Positions 7,237 to 15,862 are shown, counted from the first letter of the stretch. The stretch: DNA of 16,195 nucleotides from Desulfobacteraceae bacterium 4572_89 (GCA_002085465.1 NBML01000025.1:1-16195); one strand, 5' to 3'. Notes: generated by a model from the sequence alone, not told the origin. A program made the numbers and translations.

Positions 7237-7587
7237 ATGGTTGATGAAAATGATGCCCTAGAAGAGTCTGAAGAAAGTGTTGATAAAATCCAGGAACAGG
7301 AGAACCGGGAGCAGGAAGCCCGGGAACTGGATTTTATCCTGGATATTCCCCTGGAACTTTCAGTGGAACTGGGAAAAACCAAAATGCTTGTCAATGACCT
7401 GCTTCAATTGGGACAGGGCTCCATCATAGAGTTGAACAAGCTTGCAGGAGAACCCCTGGAGGTATACATAAACAGAAAATTGATTGCCCGGGGGGAAGTT
7501 GTGGTGGTCAATGAAAAATTCGGTGTCAGACTCACCGATGTGATTACCCCCATAGACAGGGTTAAATCCCTGGCTGCAGAAGAATAA
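7237..7587 (+). CDS. fliN: Flagellar motor switch protein FliN
   Basis: FliN forms the base of the C-ring with the FliM C-terminus and docks the FliH-FliI export ATPase complex. The 116-residue product has an acidic Glu-rich, probably helical N-terminus (1-32) and a complete SPOA domain at about 33-112. The expected signatures are ILDIPLELSVELGKTKM, QGSIIELNKLAGEPLEVYIN and ARGEVVVVNEKFGVRLTDV. It is a short FliN, not a FliY with a CheC-type phosphatase domain. Its stop codon shares one base with the fliO start, suggesting translational coupling. Confidence 0.97.
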   Translation: MVDENDALEESEESVDKIQEQENREQEARELDFILDIPLELSVELGKTKMLVNDLLQLGQGSIIELNKLAGEPLEVYINRKLIARGEVVVVNEKFGVRLTDVITPIDRVKSLAAEE

Positions 7588-8003
7588 TGAATAATGATTC
7601 TGAAATATGGTTTGCCTTTGCACGGACCTTTGCCATGTTGTTCATGGTCCTGGCACTGCTGCTCCTTGCCTTTTATCTGATAAAAAAGTTTACCGCAGCA
7701 AAGGGGGCGGGGAATAGAGATTTTATCAAGGTTCTATCAATCCATCACCTTTCTCCAAAGGAAAAACTGATCCTGGTAAACGTACTGGAAGAGACCATCC
7801 TCATTGGTGTAACCCCTTCCAGTATTTCAAAAATCAAAGTCATGGAAAAGTATCTTGATTTGCCATCTGTCAACCAGAATACCGACTCAGGGTTTTCTTC
7901 CCTTTTAAACCGGACTCTAAATCGGACTCTGAGCCGGACAGTGAACCGATCATCCAGCAAAATAACTGGTTCCATTATTAAGGCCAGGGTTAATGATGAA
8001 TAG
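7587..8003 (+). CDS. fliO: Flagellar biosynthesis protein FliO
   Basis: FliO is a small membrane protein that helps assemble or stabilise the FliP ring of the export gate. The 138-residue product has one hydrophobic segment at about 11-32. A cytoplasmic domain follows with the family-like stretch FIKVLSIHHLSPKEKLILV and ILIGVTPSSISKI. The C-terminus is unusual: a basic tail of four near-identical tetrads (LNRT, LNRT, LSRT, VNRS; 7905-7952). The gene overlaps fliN by one base and fliP by 11 bases. FliO sequences are poorly conserved, so the call leans on topology and on its place between fliN and fliP. Confidence 0.9.
   Translation: MNNDSEIWFAFARTFAMLFMVLALLLLAFYLIKKFTAAKGAGNRDFIKVLSIHHLSPKEKLILVNVLEETILIGVTPSSISKIKVMEKYLDLPSVNQNTDSGFSSLLNRTLNRTLSRTVNRSSSKITGSIIKARVNDE
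7905..7952 (+). repeat. Four 12-base repeats encoding the FliO tail
   Basis: Consecutive 12-base units encode LNRT, LNRT, LSRT and VNRS. The first two differ by two bases at DNA level; the rest are more diverged. It is a small in-frame tandem repeat that adds positive charge to the FliO C-terminal tail. Confidence 0.65.
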
Positions 8004-8772
8004 AACTATCCATATTTATCCTGTACTGCTGGGAGCTACCCTGATTCTGGCCCTGCTGCTGTCTGCCAGGGGATCAGCCATGGCTGTTACATTTCCCATC
8101 CCCTCTCTGGAGTTGAATATTACAACTGCAACTGAACCGGAGGAAGTGGCTGTTGTACTTGAAATTATAGCCCTTTTAACGGTGATTGCCCTTGCACCGG
8201 CCATATTGATTCTGATGACCCCCTTTACAAGGCTTGTAGTTGTTTTTCATTTCCTGCGCCAGGCCATAGGAACCCAGTCCAGTCCACCCAACCAGGTGAT
8301 TGTCGGGCTTGCATTGTTTATGACTTTTTTTATTATCAAACCCGTTGCTCTGGAAGTATACAATAAGGCTTTGAATCCATACCTTGAGCGAACCATTGCC
8401 TTTGAAACCGCCTTTGAAGAGGCCCAGAAACCCATTCGGCAATTCTTACTTCTCAACACAAGGGAAAATGATCTTGCTTTGTTTGTCAAAGAAGCTGATA
8501 TAAAAAAACCTGAAACAAAAGCAGATGTTTCTCTGCTGGTACTTATTCCGGCCTATGTGATCTCTGAGCTTAAAACCGCTTTCATAGTTGGGTTTGTCTT
8601 GTATATTCCCTTTCTGGTGATTGATATGGTTGTGGCTTCGGTCTTGCTGGCCATGGGTATGATGATGTTGCCGCCAATAATGATATCTCTGCCGTTCAAG
8701 CTTATGCTCTTTGTGCTTGTGGATGGATGGCATTTGATTTCCAGCTCTTTACTAAAAAGCTTTGGAGTGTAA
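7993..8772 (+). CDS. fliP: Flagellar type III export gate protein FliP
   Basis: FliP forms, with FliQ and FliR, the helical export gate in the inner membrane. The 259-residue product has a cleavable signal peptide (about residues 1-31, ending SAMA), as is usual for FliP. The conserved core follows: ALAPAILILMTPFTRLVVVF, then FLRQAIGTQSSPPNQVIVGL, a periplasmic loop, and the C-terminal VLIPAYVISELKTAF and MGMMMLPPIMISLPFK helices. Two in-frame ATGs begin the gene (7993 and 7996). The second has the better spacing from AGGG at 7986-7989, so the true start may be one codon later. It overlaps fliO, and fliQ begins two bases after the stop. Confidence 0.97.
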   Translation: MMNRTIHIYPVLLGATLILALLLSARGSAMAVTFPIPSLELNITTATEPEEVAVVLEIIALLTVIALAPAILILMTPFTRLVVVFHFLRQAIGTQSSPPNQVIVGLALFMTFFIIKPVALEVYNKALNPYLERTIAFETAFEEAQKPIRQFLLLNTRENDLALFVKEADIKKPETKADVSLLVLIPAYVISELKTAFIVGFVLYIPFLVIDMVVASVLLAMGMMMLPPIMISLPFKLMLFVLVDGWHLISSSLLKSFGV

Positions 8773-8774
8773 CC

Positions 8775-9044
8775 ATGACACCTGAATTTATTGTTGAATT
8801 TGCCAAACAGGCCATTATGCTTACTATTTATCTTTCCATGCCCATGCTTGGTCTGGGGCTTCTGGCAGGTCTTATCATCAGTGTGTTCCAGGCTGTTACC
8901 CAGATCCAGGAGATGACCCTGACCTTTGTGCCCAAAATTATTGCTGTATTTCTGGGGCTTTTGTTTGCAGCTCCCTGGATGCTGGAAAAAATGACCACAT
9001 TTACAATTAATGTGTTTGAAAATATTCCCATATACATTCGCTAG
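8775..9044 (+). CDS. fliQ: Flagellar export gate protein FliQ
   Basis: FliQ wraps the FliP-FliR core of the export gate. Starting at the ATG at 8775 gives 89 residues, the standard FliQ length. It begins MTPEFIVEFAKQAIML and has two transmembrane helices (about 14-40 and 53-73) separated by the conserved VFQAVTQIQEMTLTFVPK. An in-frame ATG at 8727 exists, but it would lie inside the fliP end and add 16 residues foreign to the family. GGAG at 8764-8767 supports the 8775 start. Confidence 0.96.
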   Translation: MTPEFIVEFAKQAIMLTIYLSMPMLGLGLLAGLIISVFQAVTQIQEMTLTFVPKIIAVFLGLLFAAPWMLEKMTTFTINVFENIPIYIR

Positions 9045-9056
9045 GCTGATCCTTCC

Positions 9057-9845
9057 ATGGAAATCTTAAATATTATAGATCCTGTCCAGTTCAGGACCTA
9101 TATGCTGGTGCTGTTGAGGGTCAGTATCATGATTTTCATGTTTCCAATATTTTCTTCCAATGTATTTCCAGCAACCTTGAAAATAGGTTTTGCCCTGGTT
9201 TTGTCCCTGCTTTTTTATTCTATTGTTCAGGTTGATCTGGCCCGCTTCCCTTTGGATGCTGTATCCACCGGCCTTTTGGTTGTGGCAGAAGCAATGATTG
9301 GTCTGTGTCTTGGCCTTTGCCTGAGGATTTTTTTCGGATCTGTTCAGCTGGCAGGTCAGGTGATCGGATTTCAGATGGGGTTTGCCATGATCAATGTGGT
9401 GGATCCCCAGAGCGGTGCAAATGTTTCCATAATGGACCAACTGGGGTATTGGGTATGTGTTGTGGTTTTTCTTTTATTAAACGGACATCATATTATTATC
9501 TCTGCCCTGGTGGAAAGTTTTGAGCTTGTGCCTGTGGGAGTCTTTATTATGCAGAAAGTTCTTTTGGTTAAAATTCTGGACCTGGCCGGAGGGCTCTTCC
9601 TTGTTGCAATCAAAGTAGGTGCCCCGGTGATCGCAACCCTGGCTTTTGTCAGTGTGGGGTTTGGCCTGGTTTCAAAATTTTCACCCCAGATGAATGTTAT
9701 GATTGTGGCCTTTCCCCTGAAGATTGTGGCAGGACTTTTTCTTTTTGGGCTCACCCTTGAAATAATCGTTATTGTTACAAGGGAATATGTTGAAGGGTTT
9801 AAAAAATTGTTATTGTATCTTCTGTTCTATGCAGGTGGAGGATGA
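9057..9845 (+). CDS. fliR: Flagellar export gate protein FliR
   Basis: FliR is the single-copy subunit that completes the FliP5FliQ4FliR1 export gate. The 262-residue product is highly hydrophobic, with about six membrane segments. It carries family landmarks such as RVSIMIFMFPIFSSNVFPA near the start, EAMIGLCLGLCLRIFF, QVIGFQMGFAMINVVDPQSG and MNVMIVAFPLKIVAGL. The ATG at 9057 lacks a clear Shine-Dalgarno, so translation may rely on re-initiation after fliQ, which ends 12 bases earlier. Its last codons contain the GGAGGA that serves flhB, starting three bases after its stop. It is separate from flhB, unlike the FliR-FlhB fusions of some clostridia. Confidence 0.96.
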   Translation: MEILNIIDPVQFRTYMLVLLRVSIMIFMFPIFSSNVFPATLKIGFALVLSLLFYSIVQVDLARFPLDAVSTGLLVVAEAMIGLCLGLCLRIFFGSVQLAGQVIGFQMGFAMINVVDPQSGANVSIMDQLGYWVCVVVFLLLNGHHIIISALVESFELVPVGVFIMQKVLLVKILDLAGGLFLVAIKVGAPVIATLAFVSVGFGLVSKFSPQMNVMIVAFPLKIVAGLFLFGLTLEIIVIVTREYVEGFKKLLLYLLFYAGGG

Positions 9846-9848
9846 TCC

Positions 9849-10922
9849 ATGGCTGAAGATCCTGAAAGTGGCGGAGAGAAATCTGAAGATCCATCGTCGC
9901 GTAAGCTGGGCAAGGCCCGGGAAAAAGGACAGGTTGCCAAAAGTAATGAGATTCCGTCTGTGTTTGTTCTTCTTGGTGCTGCCATGGCCCTGTGGGCCTC
10001 GGCATTTCATATTTATAAAAATCTGATCCAGGTATTTCATTTTAACTATAATTTTGAAAAAATTCCAGCATTTACCCAGGTCGAAGTGGTGGAGCTTTTA
10101 ATCGTGCATGCCCAGAAGATTTTTTTCATCTGTCTGCCTCTTTTTATGGGGGTATATCTTTTGGCACTTCTGTCTAATGTTGCCCAGGTAGGTTTTGTGA
10201 TTTCATGGAAAGCCATTGAACCCAAATTTTCAAAGCTTGATCCCATTAACGGTTTTAAACAGAAATTTTCTTCAAGGGCTGTGGTGGAATTTGTAAAAAC
10301 CCTTGTCAAGGTAGGGGTGATTTCCATTGTGGTTTATAATGCCATTAAGGGAGAGTTTATAGATATTGCAAGACTGCACGATAATTCCGTGGGTCAAATC
10401 CTTTTGTTTTTATTAGAGGTTTCCTTCTGGATTTTTATTAAAGTCTGTTTGATCATGATTGTTGTGGCCCTCCTTGATTATGCCTATCAGAAATGGAAAT
10501 TTCTGGAAGATCAGAAAATGACCAAAAAAGAGGTCAAGGATGAGACAAAACAGACAGAAGGTGATCCCATGATAAAGTCAAGGATCCGTCAACTCCAGCT
10601 GGAAGCAGCACGAAAACGCATGATGGCGGATGTGCCCGAGGCGGATGTAGTTGTAACCAATCCTACCCGGCTGGCCGTGGCCTTAAAATATGATGGCATG
10701 AAGATGGATGCCCCTGTTGTGGTAGCAAAGGGAGCCGGTCCTGTGGCAAAAAATATCCGCAGGATTGCCAGGGAAAATGATGTGCCCCTGGTGGAAGACA
10801 AACAATTGGCCCGGAATTTGTATAGTATAGTAGATATAGGTGGTGAAGTCCCCATGGAATATTATCAGGCAATTGCAGAAGTGCTGGCCTACGTGTACAA
10901 ACTAAAGAACGGCCAGTCATAA
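9849..10922 (+). CDS. flhB: Flagellar export switch protein FlhB with NPTR in place of NPTH
   Basis: FlhB is the export-gate protein whose cytoplasmic domain cleaves itself at Asn-Pro of the NPTH motif, allowing FliK to switch substrate specificity. The N-terminus is typical (SEDPSSRKLGKAREKGQVAK). Four hydrophobic segments follow, then a long basic linker helix with KKEVKDETKQTEGDP. The cytoplasmic domain has VVVTNPTRLAVALKYD, APVVVAKGAG and a full C-terminus. The catalytic motif at residues 271-274 (10659-10670) reads N-P-T-R, so His is replaced by Arg while Asn-Pro is intact. The length of 357 is normal and the frame undamaged, so this is not a pseudogene. A 77-base gap separates it from flhA. 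Confidence 0.96.
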   Translation: MAEDPESGGEKSEDPSSRKLGKAREKGQVAKSNEIPSVFVLLGAAMALWASAFHIYKNLIQVFHFNYNFEKIPAFTQVEVVELLIVHAQKIFFICLPLFMGVYLLALLSNVAQVGFVISWKAIEPKFSKLDPINGFKQKFSSRAVVEFVKTLVKVGVISIVVYNAIKGEFIDIARLHDNSVGQILLFLLEVSFWIFIKVCLIMIVVALLDYAYQKWKFLEDQKMTKKEVKDETKQTEGDPMIKSRIRQLQLEAARKRMMADVPEADVVVTNPTRLAVALKYDGMKMDAPVVVAKGAGPVAKNIRRIARENDVPLVEDKQLARNLYSIVDIGGEVPMEYYQAIAEVLAYVYKLKNGQS

Positions 10923-10937
10923 GCCTTGAACAAAATT

Positions 10938-10967
10938 TTGACGATTATGTCATGATCTGGTTAAAAT
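10938..10967 (+). promoter_or_regulatory. Possible sigma-70 promoter ahead of flhA
   Basis: TTGACG (10938-10943) and TAAAAT (10962-10967) each match five of six consensus bases, with an 18-base spacer. They lie in the largest gap between the fliL promoter and fliA. The -10 lies inside a direct repeat TTAAAATTAA (10961-10970 and 10973-10982), so AT-richness alone could give this match. Confidence 0.3.
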
Positions 10968-10999
10968 TAAAGTTAAAATTAATGGAATTTGGAGTGTAA

Positions 11000-13093
11000 A
11001 TGGCAGCAGAAGCAGTTGGTATACTTGAAGGGATAAAAAGAGAATCTTCAGATATTTTAATGGTGGTTGCCTTTATCGGTATTCTCATGGCAATGATTTT
11101 ACCTCTTCATCCCATTATTCTGGACTTTTTCCTGGCATTGAATATTTCATTTGCCATTGTTGTTCTCATTACCACCATGTATACGAAAAGACCCCTGGAA
11201 TTTAGTATTTTTCCCTCGTTACTGCTTATGCTTACCTTGTTTCGCCTTTCATTGAATGTTGCATCCACCCGGCTGATCCTTTTGCACGGCAGTGAAGGAC
11301 CCCTGGCTGCCGGATCTATTATCATGTCCTTTGGGAATTTTGTTGTGGGTGGAAATTATGTGGTGGGGCTGGTCATTTTTATCATTCTTGTTCTGATTAA
11401 TTTTCTGGTCATTACCAAGGGTGCCGGCAGGATTGCAGAAGTTGCGGCCAGATTTACCCTGGATGCCATGCCTGGAAAACAAATGGCCATTGATGCGGAT
11501 TTAAATGCCGGTATGATTGATGAGATTGAAGCCGGGGAAAGGCGCCAGGCCGTTGCCAGGGAATCTGAATTCCACGGTGCCATGGATGGTGCGTCCAAGT
11601 TTGTCCGGGGGGATGCCATTGCCGGTATTGTTATCACCCTGATAAATATTGGAGGTGGTTTTGTCATAGGCGTGCTCCAGCAGGGAATGGAGATGGGTGA
11701 GGCATTGAGCAATTATACCCTTTTGACCGTTGGAGACGGTCTTGTCTCCCAGGTGCCTGCTTTGCTTATTTCAGCTGCTGCAGGGCTCCTGGTCTCCAGG
11801 TCCGGAGCTGAAAACAAGATGGGCAGCGAATTTGCCAGGCATCTGTTTTCCCACTCAACCCCAATATTTGTTGGTTCCGTGATTGTCTTTTGCATGGGAT
11901 TAATCCCAGGGCTTCCCTCTATTCCATTCATGACCCTGGGGCTGATTATGGGAACCCTTGCCTGGTATTTTTTGCGGGCAGATGAAAAAGAAGTGGATGA
12001 TACCCTGATTGAAGCCAAAACTGAAGAAGAGGCCACAGGCCAGCCCGAGGATGTGGATCATCTTTTGACCATGGATACCATTGAGCTGGAAGTTGGGTAC
12101 GGACTGATCCCTTTGGTGGATAAGCAGCAGGACGGTACTCTTCTAGGGAGGATCCGGGCTATTCGGAGGCAGTTTGCCACGGAAATGGGTATTATTATTC
12201 CTCCTATCCATATACGGGATAATTTGAATCTGAGTCCTGCACAATATCGACTCATGATAAAAGGGGTGGAGGCAGCAGGAGCAGAATTGATGGTAAATCA
12301 TTATATGGCGATGGATCCAGGTGGTGTGGCTCAGGAAATAGAGGGGATTGACACCATGGAGCCTGCCTTTAACCTGCCTGCGAAATGGATTCCCGTTGAC
12401 AGGGAGGAAGAAGCTAAATTTGCAGGCTATACAGTGGTGGACAATTCAACCGTGATTGCAACCCATCTCACAGAGATTATCCGCAGCAATTCCTATGATC
12501 TTCTGGGACGTCAGGATGTTCAACATCTGCTGGATAACCTTGCCAAAAGCAGCCCTAAAGCTGTTGAAGAGCTCATACCAGGTCTTTTAAGCATCGGTGT
12601 CGTGCAAAAGGTGCTTCAGAATTTATTGCGGGAACGGATTTCCATTCGTAACCTTCTCACCGTAGTGGAAACCCTTGCGGATTTTGCTCCCATGGGCAAA
12701 GATCCTGACCTGCTCACCGAATATGTACGCCAGAGGCTTGCAAAGGCTATACTGGCGCCATATCTACAGGAAGGTAAGGTGCTCCAGGTGATTACCCTTG
12801 ACCGCAGTCTGGAAGGGATATTGTCCAAAAATGTCAAGCATACGGAACACGGAGCTTACCTGGCATTGGATCCCGCCCTGGTTGCAGGGCTTGTTGATGC
12901 GGTTTCAAAGGAAGTTGAAAAACTCATGGTCACCAATATCCAGCCTGTTATAATGACTCCACCCACCCTTAGACGTCATTTCAGGAAATTGATTGAGCCT
13001 TCTCTTCCCATGGTTTTTGTGGTATCCCATGCTGAAATAGTAGACGATATAAATTTACAGGCAGTTGGAAAGGTAAGTTTAAAAGATGAATAA
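11000..13093 (+). CDS. flhA: Flagellar type III export protein FlhA
   Basis: FlhA is the large export-gate protein. Its nonameric cytoplasmic ring docks chaperone-substrate complexes, and its membrane part couples export to proton flow. The 697-residue product has an N-terminal membrane domain (about 1-330) with the FHIPEP-family signature TLFRLSLNVASTRLILL around residues 79-95. The conserved FHIPEP loop follows with DEIEAGERR and GAMDGASKFVRGDAIAGI (from residue 193). The C-terminal soluble domain includes GYGLIPLVD, IPPIHIRDNL, EIIRSNSYDLLGRQDVQHLL and a complete end. GGAG lies five bases before the ATG at 11000. Its stop lies inside flhF, with an 8-base overlap, so the two are translationally coupled. 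Confidence 0.97.
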   Translation: MAAEAVGILEGIKRESSDILMVVAFIGILMAMILPLHPIILDFFLALNISFAIVVLITTMYTKRPLEFSIFPSLLLMLTLFRLSLNVASTRLILLHGSEGPLAAGSIIMSFGNFVVGGNYVVGLVIFIILVLINFLVITKGAGRIAEVAARFTLDAMPGKQMAIDADLNAGMIDEIEAGERRQAVARESEFHGAMDGASKFVRGDAIAGIVITLINIGGGFVIGVLQQGMEMGEALSNYTLLTVGDGLVSQVPALLISAAAGLLVSRSGAENKMGSEFARHLFSHSTPIFVGSVIVFCMGLIPGLPSIPFMTLGLIMGTLAWYFLRADEKEVDDTLIEAKTEEEATGQPEDVDHLLTMDTIELEVGYGLIPLVDKQQDGTLLGRIRAIRRQFATEMGIIIPPIHIRDNLNLSPAQYRLMIKGVEAAGAELMVNHYMAMDPGGVAQEIEGIDTMEPAFNLPAKWIPVDREEEAKFAGYTVVDNSTVIATHLTEIIRSNSYDLLGRQDVQHLLDNLAKSSPKAVEELIPGLLSIGVVQKVLQNLLRERISIRNLLTVVETLADFAPMGKDPDLLTEYVRQRLAKAILAPYLQEGKVLQVITLDRSLEGILSKNVKHTEHGAYLALDPALVAGLVDAVSKEVEKLMVTNIQPVIMTPPTLRRHFRKLIEPSLPMVFVVSHAEIVDDINLQAVGKVSLKDE

Positions 13094-14183
13094 AAAGATC
13101 TTTCGTGCAGCAAATATCCAGGCAGCCCTTGCCAATATTAAGGAAGAAATGGGCTCGGATGCCATGATTCTGTCCACCCGGAAAATTCCAAAGAAACCCC
13201 TGGACCCCTATGCCGGAGAAATGTTTGAAGTGGAAGCCGGTGTAAAAGTGGATAATATTAAAAATAATGATAATATTTGCTTTAACTCATTAAAAGGGGA
13301 CATCAGCGAAATTAAAGATATGATTTCCATTGCTGGATTTGGCAGCGGCATGCCCAATATTTTGTCCCGGCATTTTGAATCTGTCGGGGTACTGGCTTCT
13401 TTTCTGCGGGCAGGGGTCAGCGAGAGACTGGCAATCTCCCTGATAGAAAAAGCAGGAGACTCTCTTGATAATAGTCTGGGGCAAAACCAGCGGATTAAAC
13501 AGCTGAAAAGAAATGTTATGCAGCTCAGTCTGGATCAATTGAATATTAAAGATTTTTTTATTCGGAATAATTATTCCAATGTCCCCCATGTGGCTGCCTT
13601 TGTCGGCCCTACCGGGGTGGGGAAAACCACCACAATTGCAAAACTTGCGGCTCTGTTAAGCATTAGACGGAAAATGAAGGTGGGACTTATTTCCATTGAC
13701 AATTACAGGATCGGGGCCTTTGAGCAGCTGAAAGCCTATGCCTCCATCATGGGGCTTTTATGTGTGCCTGCCTTTAATGGGGAAGACCTTTCCTGTGCCC
13801 TGGAGAGGATGAAATCCATGGACGTGGTGTTAATCGATACAGCCGGCCACAGTCATTTTGACAAAGAGAAATTAGATGAGATACTTCAATTAATGAAAAC
13901 AGATTTTGGGATTTCTGTTCATTTAACCTTGAGTGTTACCTCTGAATTGATTAATATGAAGGAAGCTGCATCTGCTTTTTCAGTATTTAAACCTGATACC
14001 TATGTATTTACTAAAATAGATGAGACCAAAAGGTGCGGTAAGATCCTGGACCAGGTAAACAACCTTGATCTGCCTGTTTCTTTGATTACAAATGGTCAAA
14101 AAGTTCCTGAAGATTTAATTGTCCCGGATAAACAGACATTATTGAAAATTATCCTGGGAAAAGGACCCAAAGGAGAACAATAA
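13086..14183 (+). CDS. flhF: Flagellar SRP-type GTPase FlhF
   Basis: FlhF is a GTPase of the SRP family that marks the site, usually the cell pole, where a new flagellum is built. The 365-residue product has the typical basic N-terminus (KKIFRAANIQAALANIKEEM, then GSDAMILSTRK), a linker and helical N domain, and a C-terminal G domain. Visible nucleotide motifs are GPTGVGKTTT (residues 174-183, P-loop), DTAGH (251-255) and TKID (309-312). The DNYRIGAFEQLKAYA stretch is the SRP-GTPase signature. The gene overlaps flhA by eight bases and is followed two bases later by flhG, the usual partner pair. Confidence 0.96.
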   Translation: MNKKIFRAANIQAALANIKEEMGSDAMILSTRKIPKKPLDPYAGEMFEVEAGVKVDNIKNNDNICFNSLKGDISEIKDMISIAGFGSGMPNILSRHFESVGVLASFLRAGVSERLAISLIEKAGDSLDNSLGQNQRIKQLKRNVMQLSLDQLNIKDFFIRNNYSNVPHVAAFVGPTGVGKTTTIAKLAALLSIRRKMKVGLISIDNYRIGAFEQLKAYASIMGLLCVPAFNGEDLSCALERMKSMDVVLIDTAGHSHFDKEKLDEILQLMKTDFGISVHLTLSVTSELINMKEAASAFSVFKPDTYVFTKIDETKRCGKILDQVNNLDLPVSLITNGQKVPEDLIVPDKQTLLKIILGKGPKGEQ

Positions 14184-14185
14184 GG

Positions 14186-15079
14186 GTGGATCAGGCAAAA
14201 GGACTTCGACAAATTGCAAAAACCCATGCTTTGGCAAGGAGAAAAGCGCTTATGACATCCAATGCAGAGAAATTTCCCAAGGTCATTGCTGTCACCAGCG
14301 GCAAGGGTGGAGTGGGGAAAACAAATATAGTTGGTAATCTGGCCGTTGCCATGAGCAGGAATGGAAAACGGGTGGTGATCATTGATGCGGATGTTGGGTT
14401 GGCAAATATTGATATCGTTTTTAATCTTAGGCCGGAATACAATATTCGTCATGTGGTCAGTTCGGAAAAAAAACTTGACCAGGTCATGGTTAAAACAAGC
14501 CATGGAATTGGTATTGTTCCCGGCGGTTCAGGGTTTGCAGATCTGACCCAGATGAATGAAGGAGAAAAACTCACCCTTTTAACTGAGTTTGAAACCCTTG
14601 CAGATCAGGCAGATATTATTTTTTTGGATACCGGGGCCGGTATTTCTTCCAATGTATTGTATTTTAATGCAGCCTCGGATGAATGTGTGGTGGTTGCCAC
14701 TACAGAACCAACTTCCATCACTGATGCCTATGCATTGATGAAGGTGATGTCACAACAATATGGTACACGATATTTTAAACTCATTGTCAATATGGTGGAT
14801 TCTGAAAAAGATGCCAAACGGGTATACGCTTCATTAAGCAATGCAATTAATAAATTTTTGAAAAATGTAGTACTTGAATATACTGGCTATATCCCCTTTG
14901 ACAGGCAACTTCAAAAGGCTGTACTGAAAAGGGCGCTGCTGCTGGATGAATTTCCAGATTCAACAGCAGCAAGGTCATTGGAAAAAATTGCTGTTACTCT
15001 TGACAACGGCCGGGATAGGAACCATTCCCAGGGGAATTTGACGTTTTTTATGGACAGGGTATTTCAGGCTGCAAAATGA
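14186..15079 (+). CDS. flhG: MinD-like ATPase FlhG (FleN/YlxH), flagellar number regulator
   Basis: FlhG is a ParA/MinD-family ATPase that restrains flagellar number and stimulates FlhF GTP hydrolysis. The start is the GTG at 14186, supported by GGAG ten bases upstream. It gives the N-terminal DQAKGLR (residues 2-8), which matches the DQAxxLR motif known to activate FlhF. The deviant Walker A box is GKGGVGKT (39-46), followed by IIDADVGLANIDIVF and a DTGAGIS Walker B region. The C-terminal FFMDRVF stretch could form the amphipathic membrane-targeting helix of the family. The length of 297 is normal. It lies between flhF and fliA, as in many polar flagellates. Confidence 0.96.
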   Translation: MDQAKGLRQIAKTHALARRKALMTSNAEKFPKVIAVTSGKGGVGKTNIVGNLAVAMSRNGKRVVIIDADVGLANIDIVFNLRPEYNIRHVVSSEKKLDQVMVKTSHGIGIVPGGSGFADLTQMNEGEKLTLLTEFETLADQADIIFLDTGAGISSNVLYFNAASDECVVVATTEPTSITDAYALMKVMSQQYGTRYFKLIVNMVDSEKDAKRVYASLSNAINKFLKNVVLEYTGYIPFDRQLQKAVLKRALLLDEFPDSTAARSLEKIAVTLDNGRDRNHSQGNLTFFMDRVFQAAK

Positions 15080-15099
15080 AATAGCTTAAATAGGGCAAT

Positions 15100-15828
15100 A
15101 TGAAAAAACAGCAGACAAAAAAGTACATGGACTGGCGTGAGAAAACCATTGTTGAATATGCCTATCTTGTCAAGCATATTGCCTCCAGGTTTGCCCTGAG
15201 AATCCCTTCCAGTGTGCTGTTTGATGAATTGATTTCTGCCGGATCTCTGGGGCTTATTGATGCAGTTGATAAATTTGATTCTTCAAGACATGTCAGCCTT
15301 AAAACATATGCCCAGTACAGGATCAAAGGAGCCATACTTGATGAACTCAGAAGCATGGATACCTATTCAAGATCCATGCGCAAGAAAATTCAGGATATCA
15401 CCAGGGCAACAAAAAAAATTGAAGATGAAAAATGTGCGCCGGCAAATGATCTGGAAATAAGTGAATTTCTTGGGCTGGAGCTGGAAACCTTTCAGGATAT
15501 GCTCAGGGATATTCATGGGGCTGCTGTTTTAAGTCTTGATGAATTTATCAAAACCAAAAAAAATGAAATCTTTTCCAAAACCAGCTTTCATTCAGGGATA
15601 AAGGGAGAAGACAATCCTGCCGATCATTTTGACAGGGAGGAACTTAAACATGTCCTTGCTGAAACCATTAGGACTCTTACGGAAAAAGAGCAGATAGTGG
15701 TGTCACTTTACTATTATGATGAATTAACGCTAAAGGAGATAGGAGAGGTCCTTTCTTTGACTGAATCCCGTATTTGTCAGATTCATACGGCGATATTGAT
15801 CAAATTGAAAACCAGGTTCCAGAGATAG
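15100..15828 (+). CDS. fliA: RNA polymerase sigma-28 factor FliA
   Basis: FliA directs RNA polymerase to late flagellar promoters (flagellin, stator and chemotaxis genes) once FlgM has been exported. The 242-residue product has sigma region 2 at about 14-90, with LFDELISAGSLGLIDAVDKF and TYAQYRIKGAILDELRSMD. A region 3 segment lies at about 95-150 and region 4 at 190-240, with TLTEKEQIVVSLYYYDELTL and a helix-turn-helix LKEIGEVLSLTESRICQIH. The usual W-x-P-R-S-x-R after region 2 reads T-Y-S-R-S-M-R here, a mild departure. Region 1.1 is absent, as expected for the FliA/WhiG group. It follows flhG by 20 bases with a modest AGGG site. Confidence 0.95.
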   Translation: MKKQQTKKYMDWREKTIVEYAYLVKHIASRFALRIPSSVLFDELISAGSLGLIDAVDKFDSSRHVSLKTYAQYRIKGAILDELRSMDTYSRSMRKKIQDITRATKKIEDEKCAPANDLEISEFLGLELETFQDMLRDIHGAAVLSLDEFIKTKKNEIFSKTSFHSGIKGEDNPADHFDREELKHVLAETIRTLTEKEQIVVSLYYYDELTLKEIGEVLSLTESRICQIHTAILIKLKTRFQR

Positions 15829-15862
15829 ATAATTAAAGATAGACATAAACTAGAGGTCAACC

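Noticed and set aside
8727..8774. Upstream in-frame ATG that would extend FliQ by 16 residues
   Set aside because: It lies in the fliP coding end, the added residues do not resemble FliQ, and the ATG at 8775 gives the standard 89-residue protein with a ribosome site.
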